Assembly (NCBI RefSeq): GCF_000244955.1
Contig: NZ_CM001439.1
Location: 5,575,234 to 5,639,233 of the forward strand
Direction: 5' to 3'
Length of the DNA: 64,000 nucleotides
Source of the DNA: Saccharomonospora marina XMU15
GTDB lineage: Bacteria > Actinomycetota > Actinomycetes > Mycobacteriales > Pseudonocardiaceae
The notes under the pieces are model-generated. The model was given only the letters and a program-made list of their open reading frames with translations, made no database searches and had not been told where the DNA came from. Position numbers and translations under genes: made by a program. Of the stretch, positions 8,663 to 17,073 are shown piece by piece. The stretch's first letter is position 1; each line of letters opens with the position of its first letter.

Positions 8663-10168
8663 TCAGTCGAGGTTCACCCACACAGACTTCGTCTGTGTGT
8701 ATCCGAGCAGCGCCTCTTCGCCGAGATCGCGTCCGTAGCCGGAGGCCTTGAAACCGCCAAACGGCGCGGCGGGGTCGATCATGTTGTACATATTGATCCA
8801 TACCGTGCCCGCGTCCAACCTCGCGGCGATGCGGTGGGCCCGCTTCACGTCGTTGGTCCACACGCCCGCGGCTAGCCCATAGGCGCTGGCGTTGGCGCGC
8901 CGGACCGCCTCGTTCTCATCGTCAAACGACAGCACCGACAACACCGGCCCGAAGATCTCGTCGGCCGCGATGGTCATGTCGTCGCGGACCTCGGTGAACA
9001 CGGTCGGGTTCAGGAAATTGCCGTCGGCCAGTTCACCGTTGGGGCGGTCTCCACCGCACACCAGCGTCGCGCCTTGCCGCAGCCCCGACTCGACATACCC
9101 CTCCACGCACGCCAGCTGCTTCGGCGAGATAAGCGGACCCATCTCGGTGTCGTCGGCCAGCCCGTGACCAAGCTGAATCGTTTTCGCCGCAGCAGCAAGC
9201 TCTTCGACCAACTCGTCATGAACGTCGCGATGCACGAACAGCCGTGATCCGGCGCAACACACCTGCCCTTGGTTCATGAAAATCCCGGTAAGCGCGCCCT
9301 GAGCGGCAGCGGCCAGATCGGCGTCCGAAAAGACGATATTCGCCGACTTCCCGCCCAGTTCGAGCGTCAACTTCTTCAGATGTGGCGCGCTCGCGGTGAC
9401 GATGCGCCTGCCGGTGTCCGTCGAACCGGTGAACGAGATCTTGGCGACGCTGGGGTGATCGATCAGTGCCTGTCCGGCCTCCGGCCCGTAGCCGGTGACC
9501 AGGTTCATCGCGCCGGGGGGCAGCCCTGCCTCAAGCGCTAGCTCTACCATACGCAGGGCGCTCAACGAGGTGAACTCGGACGGCTTGAGGACGACGGTGT
9601 TCCCAGCCGCCAGCGCCGGTGCCACCTTCCAGGATGCGATGAGCAACGGGAAGTTCCAGGGCACGATCGCGCCAACAACGCCGAGGGGTTCCCGTCGCGT
9701 ATAGACAAGGGCCTCCCCCACCGGCGGAGAGACCGGCACGGTTTGCCCGGTCAGCTTCGTCGTCCAGCCACCATAGTAGCGCCACACCTGGGCCGCGAGC
9801 GCGACGTCGACGTACAGCGACTCGGTGAATGGCTTTCCGTTGTCCAAGGTTTCGAGCGTCGCCAATTCCTCGGCATGAGCATCCAGCATCGTCGCGATGT
9901 CAAGCAGCACATGTCCGCGGGCTGCCGCGCTCATCGCTCGCCATTCTCCGAAGGTCGACTGTGCGGAAGCCACCGCCTCGTCGACGTCGAGCTTGCCGCC
10001 GGCCGCGATGCTGGTCAACGTCGTACCGGTGGCGGGGTCCTCAGTCGTGATCTGGCCGTTCCCGGTCGCACCTCGCCGCTCCGCGCCGACCACGATGCTG
10101 TCCGAAGCGCTGCTGAGAAATCGCTGCACGGATTCCGGAACGTCAACAGTCATTGCTGTCATCGTCAA
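8663..10168 (-). CDS. NAD(P)-dependent aldehyde dehydrogenase
   Basis: This 501-residue class I-type ALDH oxidises an aldehyde to a carboxylate. Visible blocks are PWNFPLLIASWKVAPALAAG (cofactor), FTGSTDTGRRI, LELGGKSANIVF with the general-base Glu, and NQGQVCCAGSRLF with the nucleophilic Cys. It ends normally with the FGGFKASGYGRDLG block. Its start codon overlaps the stop of the sigma-factor gene by 4 bases, so the two are probably translationally coupled. It sits between the R2lox/ferredoxin genes and fadD, fitting an alcohol-aldehyde-acid-acyl-CoA route. Confidence 0.94.
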   Translation of the reverse strand: MTMTAMTVDVPESVQRFLSSASDSIVVGAERRGATGNGQITTEDPATGTTLTSIAAGGKLDVDEAVASAQSTFGEWRAMSAAARGHVLLDIATMLDAHAEELATLETLDNGKPFTESLYVDVALAAQVWRYYGGWTTKLTGQTVPVSPPVGEALVYTRREPLGVVGAIVPWNFPLLIASWKVAPALAAGNTVVLKPSEFTSLSALRMVELALEAGLPPGAMNLVTGYGPEAGQALIDHPSVAKISFTGSTDTGRRIVTASAPHLKKLTLELGGKSANIVFSDADLAAAAQGALTGIFMNQGQVCCAGSRLFVHRDVHDELVEELAAAAKTIQLGHGLADDTEMGPLISPKQLACVEGYVESGLRQGATLVCGGDRPNGELADGNFLNPTVFTEVRDDMTIAADEIFGPVLSVLSFDDENEAVRRANASAYGLAAGVWTNDVKRAHRIAARLDAGTVWINMYNMIDPAAPFGGFKASGYGRDLGEEALLGYTQTKSVWVNLD

Positions 10169-10875
10169 CTGCCTTTCTCTCCTCCGGACGGTGCCGGCTG
10201 TGCCCGACGCTGCTCATTCGCAGATCCGCCGATCAACTCGCCAAGACGGTGAATCGCCCGATACTGCAGAGAGCGCGCCGCACCGGGTTCGCGGTCCAGG
10301 ATTCTCGCGGTCTCGCTGACCGAGAGATCGCAGAAGAACCGCAGCACAAGACACGTTCGCTGGTCATCGGGGAGTAATCGCAGGCACCGGATCAGTTCAG
10401 CTCGCGCGATCCCAAGAATGACGAGCTCCTCCGGCGTCTCGTGACCGGAGGCGTCCGGGAGCTCGTCGACGGTGACCTCATGCCGCACCGACCCGGACTT
10501 CGTGTAGTCGAAGATGATGTTGCGGGCGATGGTGAGGAACCACGCGCCCGCGTCTCGTCCCCGGTACTCTAGCGAGTTGATGGCCCGCAGCGCCCGTGCG
10601 AAGGTCTCGCTGGTGACGTCCTCCGCCAGGTGCCGATCGCGGACACGGGATCGGGCAAAGCGTTGAACCCTGGTCGCGAATCTGTCGTACAGCAGAGCAT
10701 ACGCCGACGCGTCTCCTCGTTGAGCCGCACGAACAAGCACCCAGTTGTCAGCGGACAGGTCCACCACATCACCGCCAGCCTGTCCGTCATCGGCGGTGCT
10801 GCGTGCTCCTCGTTGAGCCACAGCGATTGAGCCCACACTCACTCCTCGTAATGCTGCGTCGCGATCGCGACGCAC
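10165..10875 (-). CDS. ECF-type RNA polymerase sigma factor
   Basis: The sigma-70 region 2 runs over YALLYDRFATRVQRFARSRVRDRHLAEDVTSETFARALR with the WFLTIARNIIFDY continuation. Region 4 is LLPDDQRTCLVLRFFCDLSVSETARILD. The annotated 236 residues include a long N-terminal stretch before region 2; a GTG near 10836 is an alternative start. There is no anti-sigma gene beside it. Instead it overlaps the aldehyde dehydrogenase start by 4 bases, so it is produced with the catabolic operon and may regulate it. Upstream lies the ferredoxin gene on the same strand with a 12-base gap. Confidence 0.88.
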   Translation of the reverse strand: MRRDRDAALRGVSVGSIAVAQRGARSTADDGQAGGDVVDLSADNWVLVRAAQRGDASAYALLYDRFATRVQRFARSRVRDRHLAEDVTSETFARALRAINSLEYRGRDAGAWFLTIARNIIFDYTKSGSVRHEVTVDELPDASGHETPEELVILGIARAELIRCLRLLPDDQRTCLVLRFFCDLSVSETARILDREPGAARSLQYRAIHRLGELIGGSANEQRRAQPAPSGGEKGS

Positions 10876-10887
10876 CTTCCACCTTGA

Positions 10888-11208
10888 CTAGTCCTCCTTG
10901 CGAGGGAGCGTTTTCACGAACTCGGTGTCGGGTATCGGGGTATCCACTTTCGTCGAACCTCCCGGCGACCCGATCCCGGTGAACGCTTGCTGCGCCGACT
11001 CCTGGAACGGTTTCCATTCCTCATCGACGTGTTGCGCGGGACGGATGGCCTCTACTGGGCATACCGGCTCGCAGGCCGCGCAGTCGATACATTCTGTCGG
11101 GTGGATGTACAACATCCGTTCGCCCTCGTAGATGCAATCGACCGGGCATTCCTCGATGCACGTCATGTCCTTGACGTCGACACACGGCTCGCCGATCACG
11201 AACGCCAT
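10888..11208 (-). CDS. 7Fe-type ferredoxin (3Fe-4S/4Fe-4S)
   Basis: This 106-residue FdxA-like ferredoxin has Cys at 9, 17, 21 and 25 (CVDVKDMTCIEECPVDC) and a second cluster CIDCAACEPVCP (40, 43, 46, 50). The pattern and the ~50-residue C-terminal tail match actinobacterial seven-iron ferredoxins. Its start lies 13 bases inside the end of the upstream ferredoxin reductase gene, so reductase and ferredoxin are translationally linked. It probably carries electrons from the reductase to the diiron/Mn-Fe oxidase encoded just upstream. Confidence 0.93.
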   Translation of the reverse strand: MAFVIGEPCVDVKDMTCIEECPVDCIYEGERMLYIHPTECIDCAACEPVCPVEAIRPAQHVDEEWKPFQESAQQAFTGIGSPGGSTKVDTPIPDTEFVKTLPRKED

Positions 11209-12269
11209 CCTGCGACCTCCTTGCTTCGCGGCTGTGCAGAGTTTCCCTCGGGCGCCAACGGTTCCGACGCGGGCACGAGATCACTCGAATGCCCGGGAGC
11301 AAGAGTCGCGTCCGGATTCAACTCGACGGCAGCGTTGTTCACGGCGAGCGCCACCTCGCCGAAACCGACGGCGATCAATTTCACCTTGCCCGGAAAGGTC
11401 GCCGCGTCCCCAGCGGCATAGACGCGCGGCAGATTCGTACGCATCCGGGTGTCGACGCGGATGGCCCGCCCCTCCATCTCAAGGCCCCACCCGGCGATCG
11501 GGCCGAGGTCCATCAGAAAACCCAGTGCGGCGACCACGACCTGAGCCTTCAGCTCCCGCGCGCCGTCCTCCCCGCGCACAGTGACGTCCACGCTCTCCAC
11601 GCTGTCGTTACCACGAACCGCGGTAACGGTGGCGTCGAGCACCAGGTGGCACGGACTGTCCTTCACCTGCGCGACCGAATGTTCGTGCGCCCGGAACTGC
11701 TTGCGATGGTGCACGAGGGTGACCGACCGGGCACGCGGAACCGCGGCCAGTGCCCAGTCCAGCGCCGAGTCGCCACCGCCCACCACGACGACATCCTTGC
11801 CGTCGAACACCTCCAGCTGCGGGACGAAGTAGCAGAGCCCGCGCCCGAGAAGCTCCTCACCTGCTGGTAGCGGACGCGGAGTCACCGAACCCACTCCGGA
11901 GGTGACGATCACGGCCCTCGTGTTGACGACGACACCCGAGGAGGTCGTCACCCGCCAGCCATCGGCAACTTCCCGGATGTCGCTCGCCTGCTGAGACAAA
12001 AGGAATCGGGGGCCGAACGGTTTCGCCTGCTCGAGGAGGTTGCGGATCAGCTGCTGCCCCTGAACAGCGGGCAGGCCCGCGATGTCGTAGATGTTCTTCT
12101 CGGGGTAGATCGCCTGTACCTGACCACCGGCCTCCGGTAGCGGATCCACCAACGCCGCAGTAAGCCCACGGAAACCCGCGTAGTAGGCACCGAACAACCC
12201 CACGGGCCCGGCGCCGACGAACAACACGTCAACAGTGACCTCGCCAGCTGGCGCGGTTGTTGTGCCCAT
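11196..12269 (-). CDS. Ferredoxin-NADP reductase (thioredoxin-reductase-like FNR)
   Basis: This 357-residue flavoprotein has an FAD-binding GAGPVGLFGAYYAGFRG motif near the N-terminus and an NAD(P)-binding VVVGGGDSALDWALA motif in the middle. It lacks the CxxC redox pair of thioredoxin reductases, and ends with YAAGDAATFPGKVKLIAVGFGEVALAVNNA, all as in TrxR-like FNRs. The ATG at 12269 (MGTTTAPAG) is taken as start; the longer frame upstream crosses a hairpin and has no homology. Its 3' end overlaps the ferredoxin start. It would deliver NADPH electrons to that ferredoxin. Confidence 0.92.
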   Translation of the reverse strand: MGTTTAPAGEVTVDVLFVGAGPVGLFGAYYAGFRGLTAALVDPLPEAGGQVQAIYPEKNIYDIAGLPAVQGQQLIRNLLEQAKPFGPRFLLSQQASDIREVADGWRVTTSSGVVVNTRAVIVTSGVGSVTPRPLPAGEELLGRGLCYFVPQLEVFDGKDVVVVGGGDSALDWALAAVPRARSVTLVHHRKQFRAHEHSVAQVKDSPCHLVLDATVTAVRGNDSVESVDVTVRGEDGARELKAQVVVAALGFLMDLGPIAGWGLEMEGRAIRVDTRMRTNLPRVYAAGDAATFPGKVKLIAVGFGEVALAVNNAAVELNPDATLAPGHSSDLVPASEPLAPEGNSAQPRSKEVAGWRS

Positions 12270-12305
12270 CTCTTGCTGCCTCGATTCTGGTGACCTTGCC
12301 GACGC

Positions 12306-12350
12306 GAACTGTTCGCCCGGGTCGGGTCTCCGCTCCCGGACGAACAGTTC
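12306..12350 (-). terminator. Strong hairpin between R2lox and reductase genes
   Basis: GAACTGTTCGCCCGGG (12306-12321) pairs with CCCGGACGAACAGTTC (12335-12350) with one mismatch around a 13-base loop. It sits in the 109-base gap after the oxidase gene and before the ferredoxin reductase. No U-tract follows, so it may be an attenuator or RNA-processing/stability site rather than a full terminator. Confidence 0.5.
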
Positions 12351-12378
12351 CACTGAACAGTGCTCGGAGCGCGTCGGC

Positions 12379-13362
12379 TCAGGACACGGCCGCAAGCGAC
12401 TTCGCCACGACCTTCTCGTCCTCCTCGGCGAAGGTGTCCTCAAGCTGCATCGGCGAGTAGTCCTCGTCGATCTCCTCTACGGGGCGGCCCCGTGCCCCCT
12501 CGATCGACTCCAGCCGACGGTTGATCTTGTCCATGCCATAGTCGGTCATCTCATCGAGATCGATGCCGAACGGGGCCCGCGCGCCCTCGAACTGGTCGAA
12601 CAGTTTCACGATCAAGCCCATCGCTGGCTCGATTAGTTCCTGCATGCGCTCCTCAACGACCTCCCAGGTCCGCTCGTCCGCGGCGACGTGACGGCGGCAG
12701 GTGAATGTTCCCCACGCCATGTGCCTGCGCTCGTCGTCGCCGATGTACTTGATGAGCTGCTGCATGCCCGGCAGGATGCCCCGGCTTGCACATACCTTCG
12801 CCCATCCGAAATACCCGGTGAGGGCAAGACAACCCTCGACGATGTGGTTGTAGGTAATCGAGGCACGCACCTGCGCCGCGGGCGACGGGTCCTTCTCCAA
12901 GGCGTACAGGGACTTGGGCAGCTCCTCGGCGAAGATCGTCTGATAGGGCTGGCTGTACTCCACGTACTCATGCAGGTCCGTGCCGAGCCCGACAGCGTCG
13001 AACCACAGTCGGAACGACTGCATGTGCTTGGCCTCTTCGAAGGTGAACTGGGTGAGGTAGGCCTCGTCGGCCAGCCGTCCCTCAGCCGCCATGGCCGCCA
13101 TGAACGGCTGGAGGTCCTGAGCGACCGACTCCTCCCCGGCCATGAACTGCGAGGCAAGGATACAGGTCAACTTCTTCTCGTCCGGCGACATCGCGGCGAA
13201 GTCCGCGGCGTCCTGCGAAAAGTCGATCGTTTCCGGGTCCCAGAATTTCTTGTTTCCCTTCCGGAACAGCCGCATCGGGAAGGATTCCATGCGTAGGCCG
13301 CCCTCACAGAGGCTGCCATACCCATTCCGCTTACCGTGCTGGATGACGCGGTCGATTGCCAT
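12379..13362 (-). CDS. R2-like ligand-binding oxidase (R2lox, Mn/Fe)
   Basis: This 327-residue ferritin-like protein belongs to the R2lox family, related to ribonucleotide reductase R2 and usually misannotated as such. Every metal ligand and crosslink residue is present: E77, E110, H113, E176, E211 and H214, plus V80 and Y171, the Val/Tyr pair that forms the family's ether crosslink. These are each exactly nine more than the positions I recall for the M. tuberculosis protein (68, 71, 101, 104, 162, 167, 202, 205). The start at 13362 has GAGGATG upstream; a later ATG (residue 25) is possible. The adjacent ferredoxin and reductase suggest a dedicated electron supply. The substrate is unknown for the family; structures show a bound long-chain lipid. 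Confidence 0.93.
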   Translation of the reverse strand: MAIDRVIQHGKRNGYGSLCEGGLRMESFPMRLFRKGNKKFWDPETIDFSQDAADFAAMSPDEKKLTCILASQFMAGEESVAQDLQPFMAAMAAEGRLADEAYLTQFTFEEAKHMQSFRLWFDAVGLGTDLHEYVEYSQPYQTIFAEELPKSLYALEKDPSPAAQVRASITYNHIVEGCLALTGYFGWAKVCASRGILPGMQQLIKYIGDDERRHMAWGTFTCRRHVAADERTWEVVEERMQELIEPAMGLIVKLFDQFEGARAPFGIDLDEMTDYGMDKINRRLESIEGARGRPVEEIDEDYSPMQLEDTFAEEDEKVVAKSLAAVS

Positions 13363-13443
13363 GTCACATCCTCGATTCGAATACACGCCGGATAGGGCGG
13401 GAATAACTTGGCGACGATAACTGTTTCTGTCGACTTAGGAGTT

Positions 13444-14556
13444 TCAGAAGCGGATCATTCCGCGGATGTTCTTTCCGTCACGCATGTCCTGGTATCCCTG
13501 GTTGATGTCCTCCAGCTGATACTCAGCGGTCACCAGTTCGTCGAGCTTGAGTTGGCCGAGGTTGTACAACTCAAGCAGTCGCGGAATGTCATGCTGCGGA
13601 TTCGAGGATCCGAACAGCGCGCCCCGGATCTGCTTCTCGTAGAGCGTGAGTTCGAAGAGGTTGCCGCTCATCGTGTGCTCGTCCGGATGGCCGATCGCGG
13701 TGACGATCACACGCCCACGCTTGCCCACCAGACTCAAAGCGGGCTCGATGTAGGAGCCCTCGGCGACGTCGGTGGTGAGCACGCATACGTCAGCGAGCTG
13801 CCCGCGGGTCAACTCGCTGACCACGTTCCACGCTTCGTCCATCGACTCGGCCGTGTGCGTGGCCCCGAACTCGCCCGCCTTGGCACGTTTGTACTCGACC
13901 GGATCAACGGCGACGATGGCACGCGCGCCGGCGGCCCGTGCTCCTTGGATGGCATTGACACCGATGCCACCGGCCCCGACCACGACGACCACGTCGCCGG
14001 CACGCACTTCGCCGGCCCGGGTGGCGCTACCGAATCCGGTCGTGACCCCACACCCGACAAGGGCGGCCTTCTCCAGCGGAAACCCTTCGTCGATCTTCAC
14101 CACCGAGGCGGCGGGCACCACCGTGCGCTCGGAAAAGGTACCCAGCAGGCACATCTGGCCCGCGTCCTCGCCGCGAGTATGGAACCGGTAGGTGCCGTCC
14201 AGCTGCGGCCCGAGGATCACCGCGCCACCCAGATCGCAGAGGTTCGTCATGCCACGGGCGCAGTAGGAGCACTTGCCGCATGCCGGGAGAAAGCTCAAGA
14301 CAACAGGATCGCCTTCGGCCACCTCGGTCACGTTCGCGCCCACCGCCTCAACGATGCCGGCGCCTTCATGTCCACCCACGACCGGGAACGGGATCGGGAT
14401 GTCGCCGGTGACGAGGTGCTCGTCGGAATGACACAATCCGCTGGCGGCCAGTTTGACCTGGACCTCACCCTCGTTCGGCGGGTCGAGGTCGATCTCTTCG
14501 ACCTGCCACTTCTCGTTGAGGCCCCACAAGACGGCGGCCTTGGTCTTCATCGACAT
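13444..14556 (-). CDS. NDMA-dependent, mycofactocin-type alcohol dehydrogenase
   Basis: This 370-residue zinc alcohol dehydrogenase has GLCHSDEH and GGHEGAGIVEAVG supplying the catalytic zinc site, CGKCSYCARGMTNLC the structural zinc, and VVVVGAGGIGVNAIQGARAAGA the Rossmann loop. Overall it matches the Rxyl_3153/TIGR03989 group, whose members hold NAD(H) tightly and are assayed with the artificial acceptor NDMA; mycofactocin is the natural acceptor. The start at 14556 has AGGAG just upstream; a second ATG three codons in is possible. It lies 81 bases upstream of R2lox on the same strand, so alcohol oxidation could follow R2lox hydroxylation. Confidence 0.92.
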   Translation of the reverse strand: MSMKTKAAVLWGLNEKWQVEEIDLDPPNEGEVQVKLAASGLCHSDEHLVTGDIPIPFPVVGGHEGAGIVEAVGANVTEVAEGDPVVLSFLPACGKCSYCARGMTNLCDLGGAVILGPQLDGTYRFHTRGEDAGQMCLLGTFSERTVVPAASVVKIDEGFPLEKAALVGCGVTTGFGSATRAGEVRAGDVVVVVGAGGIGVNAIQGARAAGARAIVAVDPVEYKRAKAGEFGATHTAESMDEAWNVVSELTRGQLADVCVLTTDVAEGSYIEPALSLVGKRGRVIVTAIGHPDEHTMSGNLFELTLYEKQIRGALFGSSNPQHDIPRLLELYNLGQLKLDELVTAEYQLEDINQGYQDMRDGKNIRGMIRF

Positions 14557-14739
14557 CGTCTCCTTCGACTCTGAAGGGCTTCTTCCCCCAGCGTATGAGG
14601 AATGCGCACCCGGCAATACGGGCCATCCGTGCCGCGAGTGGCCCATGAAGGCCACGGACAGTGTGGGCCGCGCAAGATCGGTCGAGGCCCAGTTGGTCTG
14701 GGCGCACCATCGCCACCCCCTGGCGCTCGTGGTGCGGAC

Positions 14740-16143
14740 CTATGGGTGAGGCGACTGGGTGGGTGGGCGACCAGCCAGCGTCCGCACGGGCAATGTCACG
14801 CGCACGGCCAACCCGCCTCCGGCGGCCTCCTGAAAGTCGATCGTGCCGTTCAGCGCCTGGATGATCTGGTCGACGATCCACAGGCCAAGACCTGCGGTGC
14901 CTCGTTCCTGCCCGGCCTGCGCGAACTTGGCGGTGAGTTCGACGGCGCGGTCAAGGGGTATTCCCGGCCCTCGGTCAACGATTTCCAGTGACAACGAGGC
15001 CCCAGCTAGATTCGCGATGACACCGACCGGCTCATCACGGCCGTGGCGGGATGCGTTCTCCAGCAGGTTCGTGACGACCCGGCGGACAAGTTGAGCATCG
15101 AGTTGGGCATGCGCGTTCCCCGGCGAGACGATCAATCGAAGTCGTTCCCGCGGCAAGCCGGCCGCGTCGGCGGCCATGAGTACGAATTCGTGCACGTTCA
15201 CCACCCGCAGGTGCCCTGTGCTGAAGGCTGGTCGCCGGCTGGCCGCGACGTCGGCCAGCGCGTTGAGCATGGCCGACAGGTGCTCGACGTGCGCGGTCAA
15301 CAGAGCGCGGCGGGTGCTGACGGACCGCGCCTCGCCACAGTCGTCCTCATGAGACAGATCGCGGACCAGCGCGCCCAAGGACGTGACGGGCGTACGGAAC
15401 TCATGAAGTATGACGCGCAGCCCGGTTTCCTGCGCATCGTAGGCCGCCTTCAGCCGAGCCCGGAGGTCACGCTCCTCGTCCGCCACGATGCGTGCGGCGA
15501 TCGTCTCCGCTTGAGCCAGGCCGCGAGCGCGTTCGGCATGCTCATTTAGCAGGACGAGCCCCGAACCCAGCGCGCCGGTGAAGAGCAGGTAGAGCGCCCA
15601 CCACATTCCGGACAGGAAACGATCGTGCACCGAGACGTTCCCGGCATCCACGACCAGCGCGATCGTCACGTAGCTTCCACCGAGCAGCAGGGACACTCCC
15701 AACGTGCTGAGGAAGGACAGCCGCGACGCTGCGGCGACGATAACCAGAAACAGGATGGACACCGCCAGGCTCTGCGCGGCGCCGGAAAAGGCCACGATCC
15801 CGGACGCCAGGCTAGCGTCCAACGCGGTGATGACGGCGGCAGGCCATCTCCCCTCGACCTCCCACGATGGGTGCCGCAACACGACTATCGAGTAGGCCAT
15901 CGCGACGCAGACCACAAACCAGGCCGCTGCCGTGTGGTGGACGAAGGGGCCAGACCCCACCAGCAGGAGCACCGCCGCTGAGAGCACGACACCCATCCGG
16001 ACCCAGACGGTGATCAACCCGACCGGACGCAGCTTGTCGGCACGATCCGGCAGCCCGACCAGATACCGCCGCGACCGAGGCGCACGCCACCAGCGCATTG
16101 CGGCCGGAGATTCCCCAGTCGCGCCCACCTCGTCGTATGACAT
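14740..16143 (-). CDS. Sensor histidine kinase, membrane-bound
   Basis: This 467-residue protein has about six hydrophobic segments in residues 40-215, then a coiled linker. The HisKA H-box LHEFRTPVTSLGALV holds the phospho-accepting His, followed by the HATPase domain with NLLENASRHG (N-box), VDRGPGIPL (G1) and TAGLGLWIVDQI (G2). The start at 16143 (MSYDEVG) is used; an upstream ATG would overlap the divergent gene. It is transcribed away from the response regulator 36 bases away and surely pairs with it. No extracytoplasmic sensor domain is visible, so it may sense the membrane. Confidence 0.9.
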   Translation of the reverse strand: MSYDEVGATGESPAAMRWWRAPRSRRYLVGLPDRADKLRPVGLITVWVRMGVVLSAAVLLLVGSGPFVHHTAAAWFVVCVAMAYSIVVLRHPSWEVEGRWPAAVITALDASLASGIVAFSGAAQSLAVSILFLVIVAAASRLSFLSTLGVSLLLGGSYVTIALVVDAGNVSVHDRFLSGMWWALYLLFTGALGSGLVLLNEHAERARGLAQAETIAARIVADEERDLRARLKAAYDAQETGLRVILHEFRTPVTSLGALVRDLSHEDDCGEARSVSTRRALLTAHVEHLSAMLNALADVAASRRPAFSTGHLRVVNVHEFVLMAADAAGLPRERLRLIVSPGNAHAQLDAQLVRRVVTNLLENASRHGRDEPVGVIANLAGASLSLEIVDRGPGIPLDRAVELTAKFAQAGQERGTAGLGLWIVDQIIQALNGTIDFQEAAGGGLAVRVTLPVRTLAGRPPTQSPHP

Positions 16144-16179
16144 CTCAGCACCACCGTTATGTCGCAGTAGAGTTATGCT
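16144..16179. promoter_or_regulatory. Divergent promoter gap between kinase and response regulator
   Basis: Only 36 bases separate the two start codons. There is no convincing Shine-Dalgarno for the regulator, so its mRNA may be leaderless or start inside the kinase gene. A TTATGCTATG stretch at its right edge is AT-rich relative to the surroundings. Confidence 0.35.
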
Positions 16180-16848
16180 ATGGATGGTGGCAAGCTGATC
16201 GTAGTCATCGTCGACGACCACGATCTATTCACGCAGGGCTTGGCTCTGCTGCTGGATAGCCGGGTCGGCGACCGCATCTCGGTCGCCGGGTCGACCAGCC
16301 GACCGGAGGAAGCAGCCGCTCTTGTCGGCTCGACCGGCGCCGAGCTAGCGATCGTCGATCTCGCCATGCCACCGATCGGCGGCGTGGCGGCAATCCGGCA
16401 CATCAAGTCACGCCACCCGGACACCAGGATCTTGGCGCTGTCAGGCACCACCGATCGGGGTTTGGCGGAGGAGGCATTGCGGGCGGGTGCCGATGGTTAC
16501 CTGTCGAAGTCCGCGGACCCCGACACCCTTGTCGCCCCGTTGCTAAGCGTCGCGGCCGGTTTCCGGGTCCTCGAACCGGATCTGCTTACCGCCCTGCTGG
16601 ACGGCATCCGCCGCCCACCGGAAACGATTCTCCAGAGATTGGATACCGAGGAGATGCGCCTGTGGGGCTTGCTCGCGCGGGGCGCCGAGACGATCGAAAT
16701 CGCCGAACGGATGCTGGTCTCCGAGCGTACGGCCAAACGCATGATCGCGGCCCTGTTACACAAGCTCGGCGTCGCCAACCGCGCGGAAGCCGCGGGACTG
16801 GCCGGGTACTACGGGCTGATCGACCGGCCCAAGGATGCCGATGTCTGA
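16180..16848 (+). CDS. NarL/LuxR-type response regulator
   Basis: This 222-residue protein has an N-terminal receiver domain with the acidic pair VDDHD, the phosphorylation Asp in ELAIVDLAMPPIGG (about residue 67) and the conserved Lys in DGYLSKSA. A C-terminal helix-turn-helix (AETIEIAERMLVSERTAKRMIAALLHKLGVANRAEA) follows. It is divergent from and paired with the histidine kinase. Its position between the oxidation module and the Mce operon makes either a plausible target. Confidence 0.9.
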   Translation: MDGGKLIVVIVDDHDLFTQGLALLLDSRVGDRISVAGSTSRPEEAAALVGSTGAELAIVDLAMPPIGGVAAIRHIKSRHPDTRILALSGTTDRGLAEEALRAGADGYLSKSADPDTLVAPLLSVAAGFRVLEPDLLTALLDGIRRPPETILQRLDTEEMRLWGLLARGAETIEIAERMLVSERTAKRMIAALLHKLGVANRAEAAGLAGYYGLIDRPKDADV

Positions 16849-16860
16849 GACATGCTGGCA

Positions 16861-17073
16861 TCAAGTTCCCCACAAGGCCAGAATGGACAGGATGACGAAG
16901 GCAGCCGCCACCACCTGTGCGGCGACCGCGCCCCGGCGCAGCACCCGCGCGCGGCGGGCGCGTTCCCGGGCACCGAGCGCCGCGGGTACCGCCGTGTCGG
17001 CATTCCGCAAGCCCCACCGGCCGAGCAACACGAGTAGTGCCGCCAGCACGAGCAGGGGCCCCGCCGTGCTCAC
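16861..17073 (-). CDS. Small two-helix membrane protein at the end of the Mce operon
   Basis: This 70-residue hypothetical protein has hydrophobic segments at about residues 5-19 and 48-67 and an Arg-rich loop between. Its start overlaps the stop of the parvulin gene by 4 bases, so it is the last coupled gene of the operon. No family is recognised; it may be an accessory to the exporter or parvulin. Confidence 0.65.
   Translation of the reverse strand: MSTAGPLLVLAALLVLLGRWGLRNADTAVPAALGARERARRARVLRRGAVAAQVVAAAFVILSILALWGT

Noticed and set aside
12379-13362. Ribonucleotide reductase beta subunit
   Set aside because: The Val/Tyr crosslink pair and ligand pattern match R2lox, no large-subunit gene is nearby, and the neighbours are redox and lipid genes.
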